Assembly (NCBI RefSeq): GCF_042453785.1
Contig: NC_091674.1
Coordinates: forward strand, 25,188,001-25,252,000
Direction of reading: 5' to 3'
Origin: Malus domestica
Taxonomy: Eukaryota > Streptophyta > Magnoliopsida > Rosales > Rosaceae
Length of the DNA stretch: 64,000 bases
Positions within the stretch are counted from its first letter, which is position 1; each line of letters begins with the position of its first letter. Of this stretch, positions 47,350-58,827 are shown piece after piece. The notes under the pieces are model-generated. The model saw only the letters and a program-made list of their open reading frames with translations, was not told the DNA's origin and did not search any database. The position numbers were made by a program, and so were the translations under genes.

Positions 47350-48362
47350 CAGATTTGGCCGATTCTTTTTACTCATGTTTCCACAAGACACTTATACATA
47401 ATGTACACAAGTTCGATTAAATTTGGTGTAAATATTGATTCTTCTCGAATCGTAGCATCCCTGTATTCGTCTTTATTTCTCATCCAAATATCTTGACTAA
47501 ATTTTATTCGTTGTTTTGGCCATAGTTGTTTCCTTGTGTTTTATTGTTAAAGCATGTCAAATTATCATTACATTTTGGGCTCGTTTGGAAGTATATTTAA
47601 AAGGGAGATTTAACGAAAAGCTCACGGTACTGTTCACTTTAACGAAAAACCACATTTTTACACTAAAAAGTCAAACCTGCTACTATTCACTTTACCCTTT
47701 ATTTTGTCCTCATCATTAAAACTCAAAATTTTCAAACCCTTTTCATTAGTTTTCCTTATTTAAAATGATTGAAAGTGTTCATGGAGAAAATATTTTTGGG
47801 TTTCAAAAGCACTTAAAATGCTTTCTGCAAGAAGCACCAATTATGTGCTTCTTGTAGGAATGAAGCATTTTTTCATAATTCACATGCATTTTTATTAAGG
47901 ATTGGTTCTAAAAATATTTTCACTAAAAACGCTTTTGGTCGTTTTGAAAGCATTTTGGATCGCAAAAGCACTCTAGTGCCTACTAGAGAAGCATCTACTT
48001 CGGGTTCTCTAGGCATTGTAGGAAGCACTTGTTCACAAGTGCTAATACTTAAAGTGATTCATGAAATGAAAGAAGTGTATAAAAAATGCTTCTTCAAAAA
48101 GCGCTTTTATGATCCAAGAGTACTTTTCCACCCCAAGTTGTTTTGGGAAAAATGGGCCTAATAGCATTTGTCAAGGTCCAACAAAAATACTTGCAGAGCC
48201 CTCTCGCTGCTCTGTAGTTGTATAAAGCAATTTTGGGGTTCGGATTCGACCCGTTTTCGAAAACCGAAATTATTGTCAGTGGGTCTCTACTCTCTCTCTC
48301 TCTCCATCTCACCTGAATCCTAAAACGTAGATTTGGACACAGAAAAGGAGAAGGCGAAGAAG
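47350..48362. other. ATG16 3' flank with MITE debris
   Basis: ATG16 3' UTR, then a MITE-like repeat at 47605-47758 and a tract of short repeated AAGCACTT/GAAGCATT words (about 47780-48140) that looks like decayed mobile DNA. The last 100 bases are the leader of the small gene at 48363. Confidence 0.5.
47605..47758. mobile_element. High-copy MITE-like repeat (apple/pear type)
   Basis: The block GATTTAACGAAAAGCTCACG ... TACTGTTCACTTTAACGAAA ... CATTAGTTTTCCTT matches a repeat I remember as very common in apple and pear genomic sequence. Recognition is from memory. The internal TGTTCACTTTAACG and ATTCACTTTACC words repeat. Confidence 0.5.
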
Positions 48363-49581
48363 ATGGTGAAGGTCGCGACCTACTTCGCTATGACTTTGGG
48401 AGCTTTCGTGTTCTGGCAGTCCATGGATAAAGTCCACGTCTGGATCGCCCTGCATCAGGACGAAAAGGTACTCGCAAATCTCTTTTCGATTGATCTTATT
48501 GGGTTGTTTTCAACCTTTGTTCAAGACTTCGATTGAATTTCAGCTCCACAATCTCACAATTTAGATGGGTTCTCATTGAATTATTCAATTGGTCCTGAAA
48601 AATCTTATCTTTTGGAAATTGGCATGAAATTTGGGGGTTAGGTTTACAGGGAATGCAATGTTTGGTTACTGGGAATTGGGGACTTAATTGAATTTGGAAA
48701 ATCTCTGTGATTGTTGTTATGATGCTACATTTGTGCGATCAAAGTGACACGCCTGTGTAGAATTCAACCTTTCATAAGTTATAGTCGTTTCGTATCGTGG
48801 GGTTTCATATTTGGAGATCTTTTGTGATAAATGCAATGTAGTTGTTATACTCCATTCTTATCCTAGGGAAGTATAAATGCAATGCTTGGTTACTGGAAAT
48901 TGGGGATGTAATTCGCCTCGGCGTTTCACCCGTAATCATTGTTATTATGCTATATTTATGTGATCAGTCTCACTGCTGTGTAGAATTAAACCTTGTTTCA
49001 TAAGCTATAGTCGTTTCTTTTCCTGGGATTTCTTATTTGGAGTTCTTCTTCCATGTTGAAGAGTTGGGTTGTGATGATCCTAATATGTTGCGTATTTTCA
49101 TTTCTAGTTGTGTTACCTCTCTTTCGTTTGCCTGTGGTAGCTACGGGGTCCATATTACATTCCCATAATTTAGGTAGAAAGCACAAACTAGTGAAACCGA
49201 GGAACTAGTATTTTCGTACTGAACTACATGTTTAAAGGACAGCAAGAAGCTTTTTACCAAAAACTAAAAAAAAAAAGGATAGCAAGAAGCTTGGTTCAGA
49301 ATCTGATTCAGTCTTGGTAGTAATTGTTGGCTGCTCATAGCATGGGCATAGATGAAAGCTATTCTGTTGTGCCTACCTTTTAAATGTGCCTTTTTTAGTC
49401 AACCTTCTTCGTGTGTTAGCCATTATGTTTTGATATTGATACCGTTTCCAAGTTTGGAATGATACTGATAGGGGTCTCCTTAATGTGGCAGCAAGAAAGA
49501 CTCGAAAGGGAAATGGAGATTAAGAGGGTTAGAGAAGAGCTGCTGCAGCAGCAAGCCAAACAAAGGGAGACTCAAGCATGA
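48363..49581 (+). CDS. Small conserved membrane-anchored protein, 64 residues
   Basis: Two exons, 48363-48467 and 49492-49581, separated by a 1-kb intron, give MVKVATYFAMTLGAFVFWQS followed by MDKVHVWIALHQDEK and a charged helix (QERLEREMEIKRVREELLQQ) ending in QAKQRETQA. Residues 4-20 form one hydrophobic segment, then a short linker, then an amphipathic Glu/Arg-rich helix likely to be a coiled coil. The ATG at 48363 has a good context (AAGATGG). I believe similar tiny proteins exist in other plants, but I cannot name the family; the layout would suit a mitochondrial or ER membrane subunit. The codon-level join is clean, supporting a real gene. Function unknown. Confidence 0.75.
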
Positions 49582-51385
49582 GCGACTTAGATTTATCTTC
49601 TTGCACCTTCATATTCCGTTGTTTCCTCTACTTCTGATTTTATCTGAGCATTGCTCTGTTGAACACAATCACAATTCTGGAATAATTTAACTTGGCATTC
49701 ACAGAATAGCTAAGTTCTGTCTTATCGATGACTTTACATAAGCTTTTGAAAATCATGTTGTGTTTTTCGTTGTTTACTTACACTTTGTGGCGCAGTTAGG
49801 AATGCATTATCTGAACATTGTTCATATATACCTTCATGGATAAATCTGTCACTTGCCGAAGCATTATCGTCATCAATGATTGTAGCAACTTATGTTGCAT
49901 CTCTTCTGCCGACTTGGTTAACATGCGATCACCATATGCACTTCACATGTCTAACGGCATGAACTTCTCGGGCCATACTCATCGTGCGGTCATGTCATCG
50001 GGATTTTGAGCAGTTAGATTTAAGATGAGTTGCCGTTCTGGTGGTGATGTATAGATGACATGACCTATCCAAGCAGGTCAACAAGCTATTGAGCAGTTTC
50101 CATGTAACTGATACAAGTGAATCATATAGCCAGCAGCTTTTGGCTTCTGCGGCCAATAGCTTTTGGCTTCTGCTGCTAACAGCTTTTGGAATATTGTTCA
50201 TCACAAAGATTTTTCTTTTCCCACTTAATCGACTTATATTTTCGTTTTCCTATTTGTTTACAAAAGGCACTAAAATTGAAGATGTACTTATAATTCTACT
50301 TTATCTCTTGCGACTCAAGCTCCCTGAGTTAGAGATTTTCATTCGGAAGCGTGCATAAATGTCACGTTTTCTTACAAGAAATGAGAATTGAAATTATTTT
50401 AATATTTGGTTTTTTCGCGTTTGTTAAACTTGAGTGCTGAAATCATTTAAATTCTTAACTTCTTTTGTTTACCTAGAGAATCGAAAAAAGTGTGGATTCT
50501 ACCTTAAAATTTGTAATCACATACTTAAACAAATAATAATCAGATCAACAGGAGTTAAAGTTAATCTTATTCCTTATTTCCATTTTCGATTCATGATTAT
50601 TCTAGTAAACATGCTAAAAATAAGATTATATCTATATATTTTTGTTTTTTTTGTCGAATTATTGGACTAATCATGAGATTTGTAAAATATGGTTGTGGGT
50701 CACATTAGGATAAAATCCATTAAAACGTTGTTACATGTCACATCGTTTGACGATTAAAATTTGAGAAATTCTTTAATCCACTTAACATTATTGAAGATTG
50801 TTTCTTATGATTTTTTTTTTTTTTGTTTTTAACAAACGATAAAAGAAAATTAGTGGATATCGAACTTGCACTAGAATGCATAAGTATCATTGCTTTCTGC
50901 CATTGCAGTAAAACATAATCTGTCTGAGCAAGTTTTGTTTCCAAAAAAGGGATGCAAATCGATAAAAGGCATCCCTCATTTTTCTTGATGAGAAAAGCCT
51001 CACTCACTTTCTCTACATGTAGAAGTGAATAGTTACCAACACACTACGCAAGTGTCAAGTAAAGTCCTACAAGCGATGTTTCACATTCTTTTGATTGCTT
51101 CGGCCTTTAAGGAATCAAGAGCATCATGTACGAGGTTTTTCTCTGGGTTTTCAAGATCTGGAACTCATTTGGGCGTGTCAAAATTTTGAAAGAAAATTGT
51201 TATTGACAGTTCAAAATTATCAGTATATATTATTCGAAGCGCAATCTTTCTTACGTTTTTCTTAACTATGAATTCATAATGAGATTTTTTTGCAGTGCCA
51301 ATAGTTATTCTCAAAGATTCTAGTTCTATACAAAGTTGTTTCGCTAATAAAGTAAAGATTGGATGTCGCTAGACAAAACCATGAT

Positions 51386-51465
<80 letters not shown>

Positions 51466-51790
51466 TGGTGATGGTATAAATTGTTGGGCATGTAAATAAA
51501 CCCAAATCCAAAAGCACATTGCTAACTGCTAAACAATACCTACTTTCTTGCTTCCTTTTCTATAAGTTCCATACCAAAATATGAACCCAAAACCCACTAA
51601 TCCAATCCATTAATTGCTTCCACAAACGAACCAAATCCCACTTCCCACACAATCATCACCTCCCATATTTTCTCTCCATCATTAGAAGTTGTTCATCTCC
51701 ACAAGGTACCCCATAACTGACTCTCTTTATTATCCTTGTTATCTTCTTCCATTTCATCACCACCATCCCTGTAATTTGTCATCCATTCTT
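49582..51790. other. Intergenic region upstream of CEP gene
   Basis: Holds the 3' UTR of the small gene, AT-rich DNA with only shadow reading frames, a local repeat of AGCTTTTGGCTTCTGC at 50135-50190, a long CT microsatellite and the CEP promoter. Confidence 0.5.
51391..51459. repeat. (CT)n microsatellite, ~34 units
   Basis: Uninterrupted CT dinucleotides about 400 bases upstream of the CEP TATA box. GA/CT tracts can bind plant BPC (GAGA-binding) factors; a length-polymorphic marker is likely. Confidence 0.95.
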
Positions 51791-51798
51791 TGATCCTC

Positions 51799-51806
51799 TA
51801 TATAAG
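51799..51806 (+). promoter_or_regulatory. CEP TATA box
   Basis: TATATAAG, 64 bases before the start codon at 51870, would place transcription start near 51,830. Confidence 0.65.
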
Positions 51807-51869
51807 GCAGCGTCGGGGTCTTCGTGTTCTCATCCTGTGTCGAAACTTGAACCCCAAGCCGGTAGAAAA

Positions 51870-53266
51870 ATGACTAAGTTTGTTTGGGTTGCGCTTGCTC
51901 TCTCGCTCGCTTTGGTGATTGGGGTTTCTGAGAGTTTTGATTACCATGAGAAGGACTTGGCCTCGGAGGAGAGCTTGTGGGACTTGTACGAGAGGTGGAG
52001 GAGCCATCACACGGTTTCCAGGAGCCTCAACGAGAAGCACAAGCGGTTCAATGTCTTTAAAGAGAATGTCAAGCATGTTCACAACACTAACAAAGGTAAT
52101 AAGCCTTACAAGCTGAAGCTCAACAAGTTTGCTGACATGACCAACCATGAGTTCAGGAGTGTTTACGCTGGTTCGAAGGTTAAGCACCATAGAATGCTCC
52201 GAGGGCAGCACGCTGACACAGGCTTTCGGTATGCAAATGTTGAAAGTGTCCCACCGTCTGTTGATTGGAGAAGGAATGGTGCTGTCACTCCCATTAAGGA
52301 TCAAGGCCAATGCGGTAAGCAAAAATTTGCTATCTGTTATAACCAAGTTTTCCCTTTTTGTTTCATTCTCTTTCTACAGAATGGTATCTGTATAGATTGT
52401 TTTAACTGTATTCGTTTGTTTTGATGATATAATCCAGGAAGTTGCTGGGCGTTTTCGACAGTTGCAGCTGTTGAGGGCATCAATCAAATTAAGACAAGGA
52501 AGCTGGTTTCGTTGTCTGAGCAAGAGCTCGTCGACTGTGACACGGAACAAAACCAAGGATGCAATGGAGGGCTAATGGAACTGGCAATGGAGTTCATCAA
52601 ACAAAAGGGAGGCCTGACAACCGAAACTAATTACCCTTACCGAGCAGCAGATTCAACATGTAATGTTGCAAAGGTAATTTTGTTCTTATACATTTCAGGG
52701 ATATATCTTTTATCCCTTTTCTGATGCCCCTTTGCTTATGAAAGTGAAATTTTAAGGATATAACCAATACTTTTTATGCAGGAAAACGCTCCGGTTGTGT
52801 CCATTGATGGCCATGAGAGTGTGCCTGCTAATGACGAGGATGCATTGCTCAAAGCAGCTGCAAACCAACCTATTGCTGTTGCCATCGATGCTGGAGGTTC
52901 CGATTTCCAATTCTACGACGAGGTAAAGTTTCTAAAGTTTCTATTAGTAATTTCTAAGTCGAGGGATCATATCTTAATCTGCTGGTCTATGGTTTTCAGG
53001 GGGTATTTGACGGGAAATGCGGCACAGAGCTTGATCACGGAGTGGCAGTTGTTGGCTACGGAACAACACTTGATGGAACCGAGTATTGGATAGTCAAGAA
53101 CTCTTGGGGACCCGAGTGGGGAGAGAAGGGTTACATAAGGATGCAGCGCGGCGTCTCTGCTAAGGAGGGGATCTGTGGAATAGCTATGGAGGCTTCGTAT
53201 CCCGTCAAGAACTCTTCGACAAACCCTAAAGCAGCAGTTACCTCAAATCCTAAGGATGAACTCTAA
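51870..53266 (+). CDS. KDEL-tailed papain-type cysteine endopeptidase (CEP)
   Basis: C1A protease stored in ER-derived ricinosomes and released in plant programmed cell death; it degrades cell-wall extensins and accepts proline near the cut site. Exons: 51870-52314, 52438-52673, 52782-52922, 53000-53266; 362 residues. A signal peptide covers about residues 1-22 ([18 protein letters not shown]). The I29 propeptide has an ERFNIN-like helix and a [20 protein letters not shown] block; the mature enzyme begins near Val127 ([15 protein letters not shown]). The catalytic set is Gln145, Cys151 (GSCWAFS), His287 ([11 protein letters not shown]) and Asn308 ([12 protein letters not shown]). The last four residues are KDEL, the ER-retention signal that defines this group. 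Arabidopsis CEP1-CEP3 are the nearest relatives I recall. Intact, with a good TATA box. Confidence 0.95.
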
Positions 53267-53491
53267 ACAAAATCCAACCGTCAACTTTAACTTCTGCTGA
53301 TGCTGCTTCTGTTATAAAAAAGTTGCATCCCTCATGACCTCATGGCCAAATAATGCCTCCTAGGTTTGAATTATTCATGCATTATCTAAGATCTGTAACT
53401 GGTCTGCTAAAAAGAAATAACATTGTCGATTTAATCTCCTCAAACCCGGAAACTCATACAAAAGAAGCTTTGATATATAAATGAAGAAAGT

Positions 53492-54062
53492 TGAGGGTTC
53501 ATCATAAAACCAATTGGCAATATGGGAATAGTCCAACCTCTTATAAGCTCATGCAAGATCCCTCCTATTAATGTGAGACTCATTCTTAACACGCCCCACA
53601 CATGAGAGGAATTTTCAAGCCTAATACTTGGACAACACACCCACTCGGACAACACAACGGCAGGTCCCTCATCACATTAATGTGAGACTGATTCTTGCCT
53701 CACACGTGTGAGAAATTTTCAAGCCTAACACACGCACCCACTTGGACAACACAACAGTAAGTCCCTCCTCCCATTAATGTGAGACTCATTCTGGAAATTT
53801 TCAAGCTTAACACTTGAACAACACAACGGCAACACGTCCCCACACATGTGGGAAATTTTCAAGCTTAACAAGTGGACAACACAATGAGGTGATGTGGAGC
53901 GAGTGTAGCCGTTTGGCTTCACACGTAGGATAACCTGCTTTGATACCATGAAGGATGCTGGGATTACACCATAAAACTAATTGGCAATATAAGAAGTAGT
54001 ACAACCTCTTATAAACCCATGTAAGATCCTTCATCTCATCAATGTAGGACCTATTCTCAACA
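53492..54062 (-). mobile_element. TRIM-like small LTR element, ~570 bp
   Basis: Two direct repeats of about 100 bases (about 53492-53590 and 53956-54062) share CAATTGGCAATAT and CAACCTCTTATAA blocks and end in TCTTAACA or TCTCAACA. Just inside the right copy, on the minus strand, is TGGTATCAAAGCAGG, an initiator-Met-type primer-binding site. There is no coding region; the interior has three or four imperfect copies of a block containing ATTAATGTGAGACTCATTCT and AAATTTTCAAGC. Size and non-coding nature fit a terminal-repeat retrotransposon in miniature. Fossil; target duplication not found. Confidence 0.7.
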
Positions 54063-54290
54063 ATATATACATGACGCCAAATATACATAAGCGATATAAG
54101 TACACAAAAATCAAACCCTTAACTCTTGAATCCCAATCGATGCCACAGTGTTTCATTACTACATTTCTGGTTCGACTTCGAACCTCATTTATTTAGAATC
54201 CGCAAGATATTGACGCATCATATGTTATCGTCGGTGACTACGAGTCAGTAAGATTTTCAATCATACCGCATCAAATGCATGCAGAACTTA

Positions 54291-55434
54291 TCAACCGTAG
54301 CATCTGATGGGATCAGTGCAACCCTTTTCGGTAGATTGTTTGTTGCCCCTGCGTCCTCCTTTTTCGAGATATTGCTGGTGGTACTCCTCTGCCCCGTAAA
54401 ACTTCTTCGCCGGGAGGATCTCTGTCACCACCTCCGTATCCTTCAACTCCGCCTGCTTTGCTTCCTTTGATTCCTCGGCCAGACGAGCCTGGTTTTCACT
54501 GTAGTAGTAGATTCCGGATCGGTATTGTGTACCAACATCTCCTCCCTCATCCATAACACAAAATTTATTTAATAAATAACAATCATGAACCAATTGTTAA
54601 CCCAAAATGTAGTACAACTCGAGCCCATCTCGATTACATAATTATTTGAGAAACGTACACAAACAATACCGGTTATAAACCAAGGTATACTCTTTACCAA
54701 CAGAAGAAACCAAACTCGGTATTTAGGTTGTAACAGTTAATATTTTTCAACTAAATTACAAGCTCCATGTCAAGTACTCAAGGTCATTTCAGTTCTGTTT
54801 TCGATCAAAAGTTCGTAACTAATTTTATTTGCCCTCACCTACCTAATTTTTCCCCAAAAAAACACAAGCTTTGCTGAAATTTAGCAATCGCCAAGTCATT
54901 GTGGCAGTAACATAAAATAAAATAAATAATAAATAATAAATAAGGTTGTTTTTATGGCCAAAGAACCAAAAGAAAAAAGAAAAGAAAATGATAAGCACAA
55001 AAGTACAACTCCATGCGTCAAAAAGTAGAAGGCGCGGGAGAAAAAACACACAATGATCAGGCCACAAAATCAACGGCCCATAAAAGTCAAAAATCAATTA
55101 CCTGGCGATTGAGGGTCGTTGGATCATGACGATCCCAAAACACAGAGAGTAGATCCGTATAGGAGCAGACTTCCGGGTCAAATTGGACCCGAACCACCTC
55201 CGAGTGGTTCGTGGTTCCGGAGCAGACCAATTTGTAATTCGGATTGTCCACGTGGCCCTGGGAGTACCCGACCTCGGTCTTCACCACCCCGACCACTCGC
55301 TGGAACCTCAGCTCCGCTCCCCAGAAGCACCCCGATCCGAATTGGGCGAACTCGTGACCCTGATTTTCCGGAGCGTCCGAGTCCGGGCCCAAAGCCGGGT
55401 TGTTGACGGCGGAGTTACCGGAAGCGGCGGCCAT
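54291..55434 (-). CDS. MSRA: Peptide methionine-S-sulfoxide reductase
   Basis: Reduces methionine-S-sulfoxide in proteins after oxidative damage. Exons on the minus strand are 55102-55434 and 54291-54545, giving 195 residues. The catalytic Cys36 is in [10 protein letters not shown]; the conserved [20 protein letters not shown] and [27 protein letters not shown] blocks follow, the latter spanning the splice junction. The C-terminus [11 protein letters not shown] carries the resolving cysteines. The short N-terminus ([12 protein letters not shown]) has no evident transit peptide, so a cytosolic form (PMSR1-3 type) is likely. The start lies about 200 bases from tRNA-Ser on the other strand. Intron 54546-55101 is AT-rich and unremarkable. 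Confidence 0.94.
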
Positions 55435-55632
55435 TGTTCTCGCTGAATAATTTCCTTTTTGTGAATTTGTGGGAAGAGTGGTAGTTATGCAGCGCTGCTG
55501 AAGGCAACGGCTTACAACGATATGTCGGTTTCAAGTTCAGAATCACTTTGCTAAAAGCGTAAAACTATATGTTAATGTCATGTATCATGTGTCTTCTGAT
55601 AAAATGATATTAGTACAGAAAGCGAAACATGG

Positions 55633-55714
55633 GTGGACGTGCCGGAGTGGTTATCGGGCATGACTAGAAATCATGTGGGCTCTGCCCGCGCAGGTTCGAA
55701 TCCTGCCGTCCACG
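55633..55714 (+). tRNA. tRNA-Ser (anticodon AGA)
   Basis: The acceptor stem GTGGACG pairs with CGTCCAC. The D arm TGCCGGAGTGGTTATCGGGC, anticodon stem CATGA/TCATG around loop CTAGAAA (anticodon AGA), a long variable arm TGGGCTCTGCCCGCG and T arm CAGGTTCGAATCCTG are all present, as expected for a class II serine tRNA. No intron, and CCA is not encoded. A TTTTTT terminator for RNA polymerase III follows at once. Confidence 0.96.
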
Positions 55715-55720
55715 TTTTTT
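55715..55720 (+). terminator. RNA polymerase III terminator
   Basis: Run of six T residues directly after the tRNA-Ser discriminator base. Confidence 0.85.
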
Positions 55721-55749
55721 CACTTCCAATTTCCAAATTATTTATTATT

Positions 55750-56496
55750 TTTTGGACAAATTATATAAAATTATCTCAACTATCAATTCTTTTGTGGGGC
55801 ACTTTGATCCAGGTCCAAAAAATTTAGCTGTTTTTCAATTGGATCCAATTTTATTTTATTTTCTATTACACCTGTTTTGCCCCTTGAAATTAATTTTTTT
55901 TTTTAATTCTTTAAATTTGAATCTTCAAATACCTTTATCTACCTGTTTTCTAATTAAAAACACATTATTACAAATCTTATAAGTTTATGAAAAACTAAAA
56001 GAAACATTGCCAAAGATAGATAAAAAATAAAATATAAAGTTTGTGATGTAGGTAGAATCTATGATAGAGGTAGACTATGAACAAAAACCTATTGTATAGA
56101 TAGATAATACAAAATAATTTGTGATACAAATAGATTATGAACAAATAATCTGTGATACAGATAGATAATACACAATAACTTGTGATACAAAATAATGCAG
56201 GAAGAGAAAGATATTGTGAGGGAGAAACAAGAAAAGAGAAATGAACAGTTTGGGGAAGGAGAAGAAAAAAAAGGAGATTTTAATCCCTAATCCTATAATT
56301 AAGGATAAGATTAACATTAATCACAAACTTAAAAAAAATTAATTACTTAATTGGTCAATTTATGGGTAAATTTGGTAAGAGAACACAAATAAGCTTATGT
56401 GGACAATGAATCACTGGACCAAACCCAAAAATTAAACAAAATTGGACTATAACTAATAATGGCTCATAAAATTAGACTCATATTAAATTTCCCCTT
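55750..56496. other. AT-rich region left of the foldback
   Basis: No gene. Short imperfect repeats GTGATACA(G/A)ATAGAT recur between 56040 and 56190. The first 33 bases resemble, in inverted orientation, the sequence at about 57335-57362, so this stretch may be the outer part of a larger element. Confidence 0.4.
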
Positions 56497-57227
56497 CTTT
56501 TGTTAAATGCTAACGTGGTTTGAGGCGGGACTCATTTTTTATTAAAATATTAATTTACAAAAAAAAAAAAACCCGAACACCATCTTCCCCCCCTCCCCTT
56601 CCCTGCAACCCACCCCTTTCTTCCCCCTCCGGTTTTCCCCAAACCCACCCATCCGCCACCTCCTCCGCACTCATCCTCCATCTCCTCGTACCCACCCTCT
56701 GCACCCTAAACACTATCTTCCCCGACCCCCCTTCACTGCAACCCATATCACGTCTTCCCCATACCCACCCCTTTCTTCCCCTTCCTGTCTTCCCTAGACC
56801 CACCCTCTCACCACTCCAGCCTCATCAACCTCCTCGGTGCCTCCCTCTCCGGGAGCTACATCTACCTCGTCGTAACCCAGGTGCGGTTACGTGGCGCCGA
56901 AGTTTCAGGAGCAAGGTAAGGAAAACGGGGTGGGCCCGGAGAAGAAGACGAGAATAAGGATGGGGAGGTCGAGGGTAGGCGACGGCGAGTGCTTGCAGAG
57001 GAGGGTGCAATTAGGGTTTGAGGATTTGGGTTTGGGGGTTGGATAGGAGGAGGAAGATGACGTGGGTGTGAGTGGTTTTGGATTTGGGTTGCAGGGAAGG
57101 GGGGTTGGGGAAGATGGTGTTTGGGTTTTTTTTTTCTTATTTTTTGGGTAAATTATTATTTTAATAATATTTTATTAAATTTTTAGAAAATGGGCCCTGC
57201 CTCAAGCCAGCCAGCATTTAACAAAGG
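56497..57227. mobile_element. Foldback element with ~145-bp inverted arms
   Basis: Left arm 56497-56645 (CTTTTGTTAAATGC ... GAGGCGGGACTCAT ... AACACCATCTTCCC) is mirrored by right arm 57085-57227 (GGGAAGATGGTGTTTGGG ... GCATTTAACAAAGG). The interior is unusually C-rich on the plus strand (CCACCC, TTCCCC words) and contrasts with its AT-rich surroundings. A 145-codon plus-strand frame inside is low-complexity Pro/Ser and is not taken as a gene. Could be a Mutator-type or other foldback element. Confidence 0.6.
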
Positions 57228-57384
57228 AATTGATAGACAACTGACGGAAGGTATGACATTGCAACAAATTTGAAGATAGGGTATGACATTGAAACTTTTT
57301 AAGGACGATGTATGAAATTGTTAATGGCCTAATAATTGAGGTAGTTTTATGTAATTTACCCTAAAAATTTTCTAGAAAAGTTGT

Positions 57385-57758
57385 TGTTAATGCATAAAAC
57401 CAGAGGAGTCTTGGAACAACATAAATCCGACCGTGAATTTGCAAGAAAGTAAATAACATAAGATGTATCGTGGTTCACTCCAATATTTGGGCTACATCCA
57501 CACTAATTATTGTATTTCTATGAGAGGATTGAGGATGAGAGAGCCTCTGTAATGAATATGAAAGGCTTTGAGAGGGTGAGGGGATAGGCCTAAGAATTGG
57601 CCTCTCTTAATGAGGAGAGTGAGAGGTCCTTTTATAGAATAAGGGCTCCTCACTTATTACATATTTGCCCCTTCCTTTATTACATAATTACATTTGAGTC
57701 ACTCGAGTATTTATACGAGATCTAAATACGGAGACCCTAAGTATGGTACAAATAGTAG
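57385..57758 (-). repeat. LARD-like element 3' LTR
   Basis: Direct-repeat partner of 61045-61402, about 370 bases; its right boundary is uncertain by a few bases. Confidence 0.78.
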
Positions 57759-57986
57759 TCCCCTAAGTCTCTAGCCAACCAAGTCTTCAATCAAAAGAGT
57801 CTTTTGGCTGGAGACTTGAAATTCAGTCTATGTGTGGGTCGAAGTAACTAGATGTCATTTATAACTGATACTCGATATGAGGCGGTGCCCAATCTAAAAT
57901 GATGCTCAACTAGAAGTAGCACATGTTGCGAGGCTGCTCGGTTTGTGGCTTATGTTGATTTGGTTGGCTCGGCTTGTGGGGTTGAA

Positions 57987-58455
57987 GGTGAGGGAGTCCC
58001 TTTTATAAAATAAGGGCTCGCTTCTCAATACATAAGTGATGGCCTAAGAGTGATGCTCGCAGCGAGGCGGTTGCTCAGCAGGTGGCGATGCTCTCTAATG
58101 ATGGTAAGGGAGTCCTTTTTTATAGAATAAGGGCTCGCTCCTCAATACATAAGTGATGGGTTAGGAGTGATGCTCTCGGCGAGGTGGTTGCTTAGCAGAC
58201 GGCGATGCTCTCTAATGATGGTGAGGGAGTCCCTTTTATAGAATAAGGGCTCGCTCCTTAATACATAAGTGATGCTCGCGGCGAGGCGGTTGCTCAGCTG
58301 GCGGCGATGCTCTCTAATGAAGGTGAGGGAGTCCCTTTTATAAAATAAGGGATTGCTCCTCAGTACATGAATAATGGGTACTCTCTAATGAAAGTGAGGG
58401 AGTCCATTTTATAGAATAAAGGCTCGCTCCTCAATACATGAATAATGAGCTAAGT
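57987..58455. repeat. Tandem repeat block 1, ~116-bp unit, about 4-5 copies
   Basis: Units start at about 57987, 58103, 58220, 58322 and 58393, each opening with GTGAGGGAGTCC and containing ATAGAATAAGGGCTCGCTCC and, in the first three, GGCGATGCTCTCTAATGA. The later units are shortened. Confidence 0.85.
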
Positions 58456-58657
58456 CCCCCAAGTATTTTTCATGATGCCCAGTTGAAGCCCAATATATGG
58501 TACATAATGTAGTCTCCCAAGTCTTTGGTCAATAGAGTCTGTTGGCTGGAGACTTCAAATCGAATCCATGTATGGGCCGAAGCTAGAGCTTTGTAGGTGA
58601 AGCTTTGCAAGTGAAACTTTGAAGCTAGAGCTCTGTAAATGAAGCTTTTGAAGTTAG

Positions 58658-58827
58658 ATTGACATGAGTGATGCTCATGAATGTTTATGTTGATTGACAT
58701 AAGTGATGCTCATGGATGTTGACATGAGTGATGCTCATGGATGTTGACATCAGTGATGCTCATGAATGTTGACATAAGTGATGCTCATGAATGTTTATGT
58801 ATGAATGACATCAGTGATGCTCATGTA
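58658..58827. repeat. Tandem repeat block 2, ~27-bp unit, about six copies
   Basis: Six copies of GACAT(G/A/C)AGTGATGCTCATG separated by short, similar spacers (GATGTT or AATGTTTATG). Confidence 0.85.

Noticed and set aside
51274-51519. 81-codon frame rich in Arg-Glu
   Set aside because: Translation of the CT microsatellite.
53492-54062. Cassandra element carrying a 5S rRNA sequence
   Set aside because: The primer-binding site fits, but no 5S rRNA promoter boxes or body could be found in the terminal repeats.
56520-56957. 145-codon Pro/Ser-rich frame as a protein gene
   Set aside because: Composition follows the C-rich foldback core; frames on the other strand are equally open.
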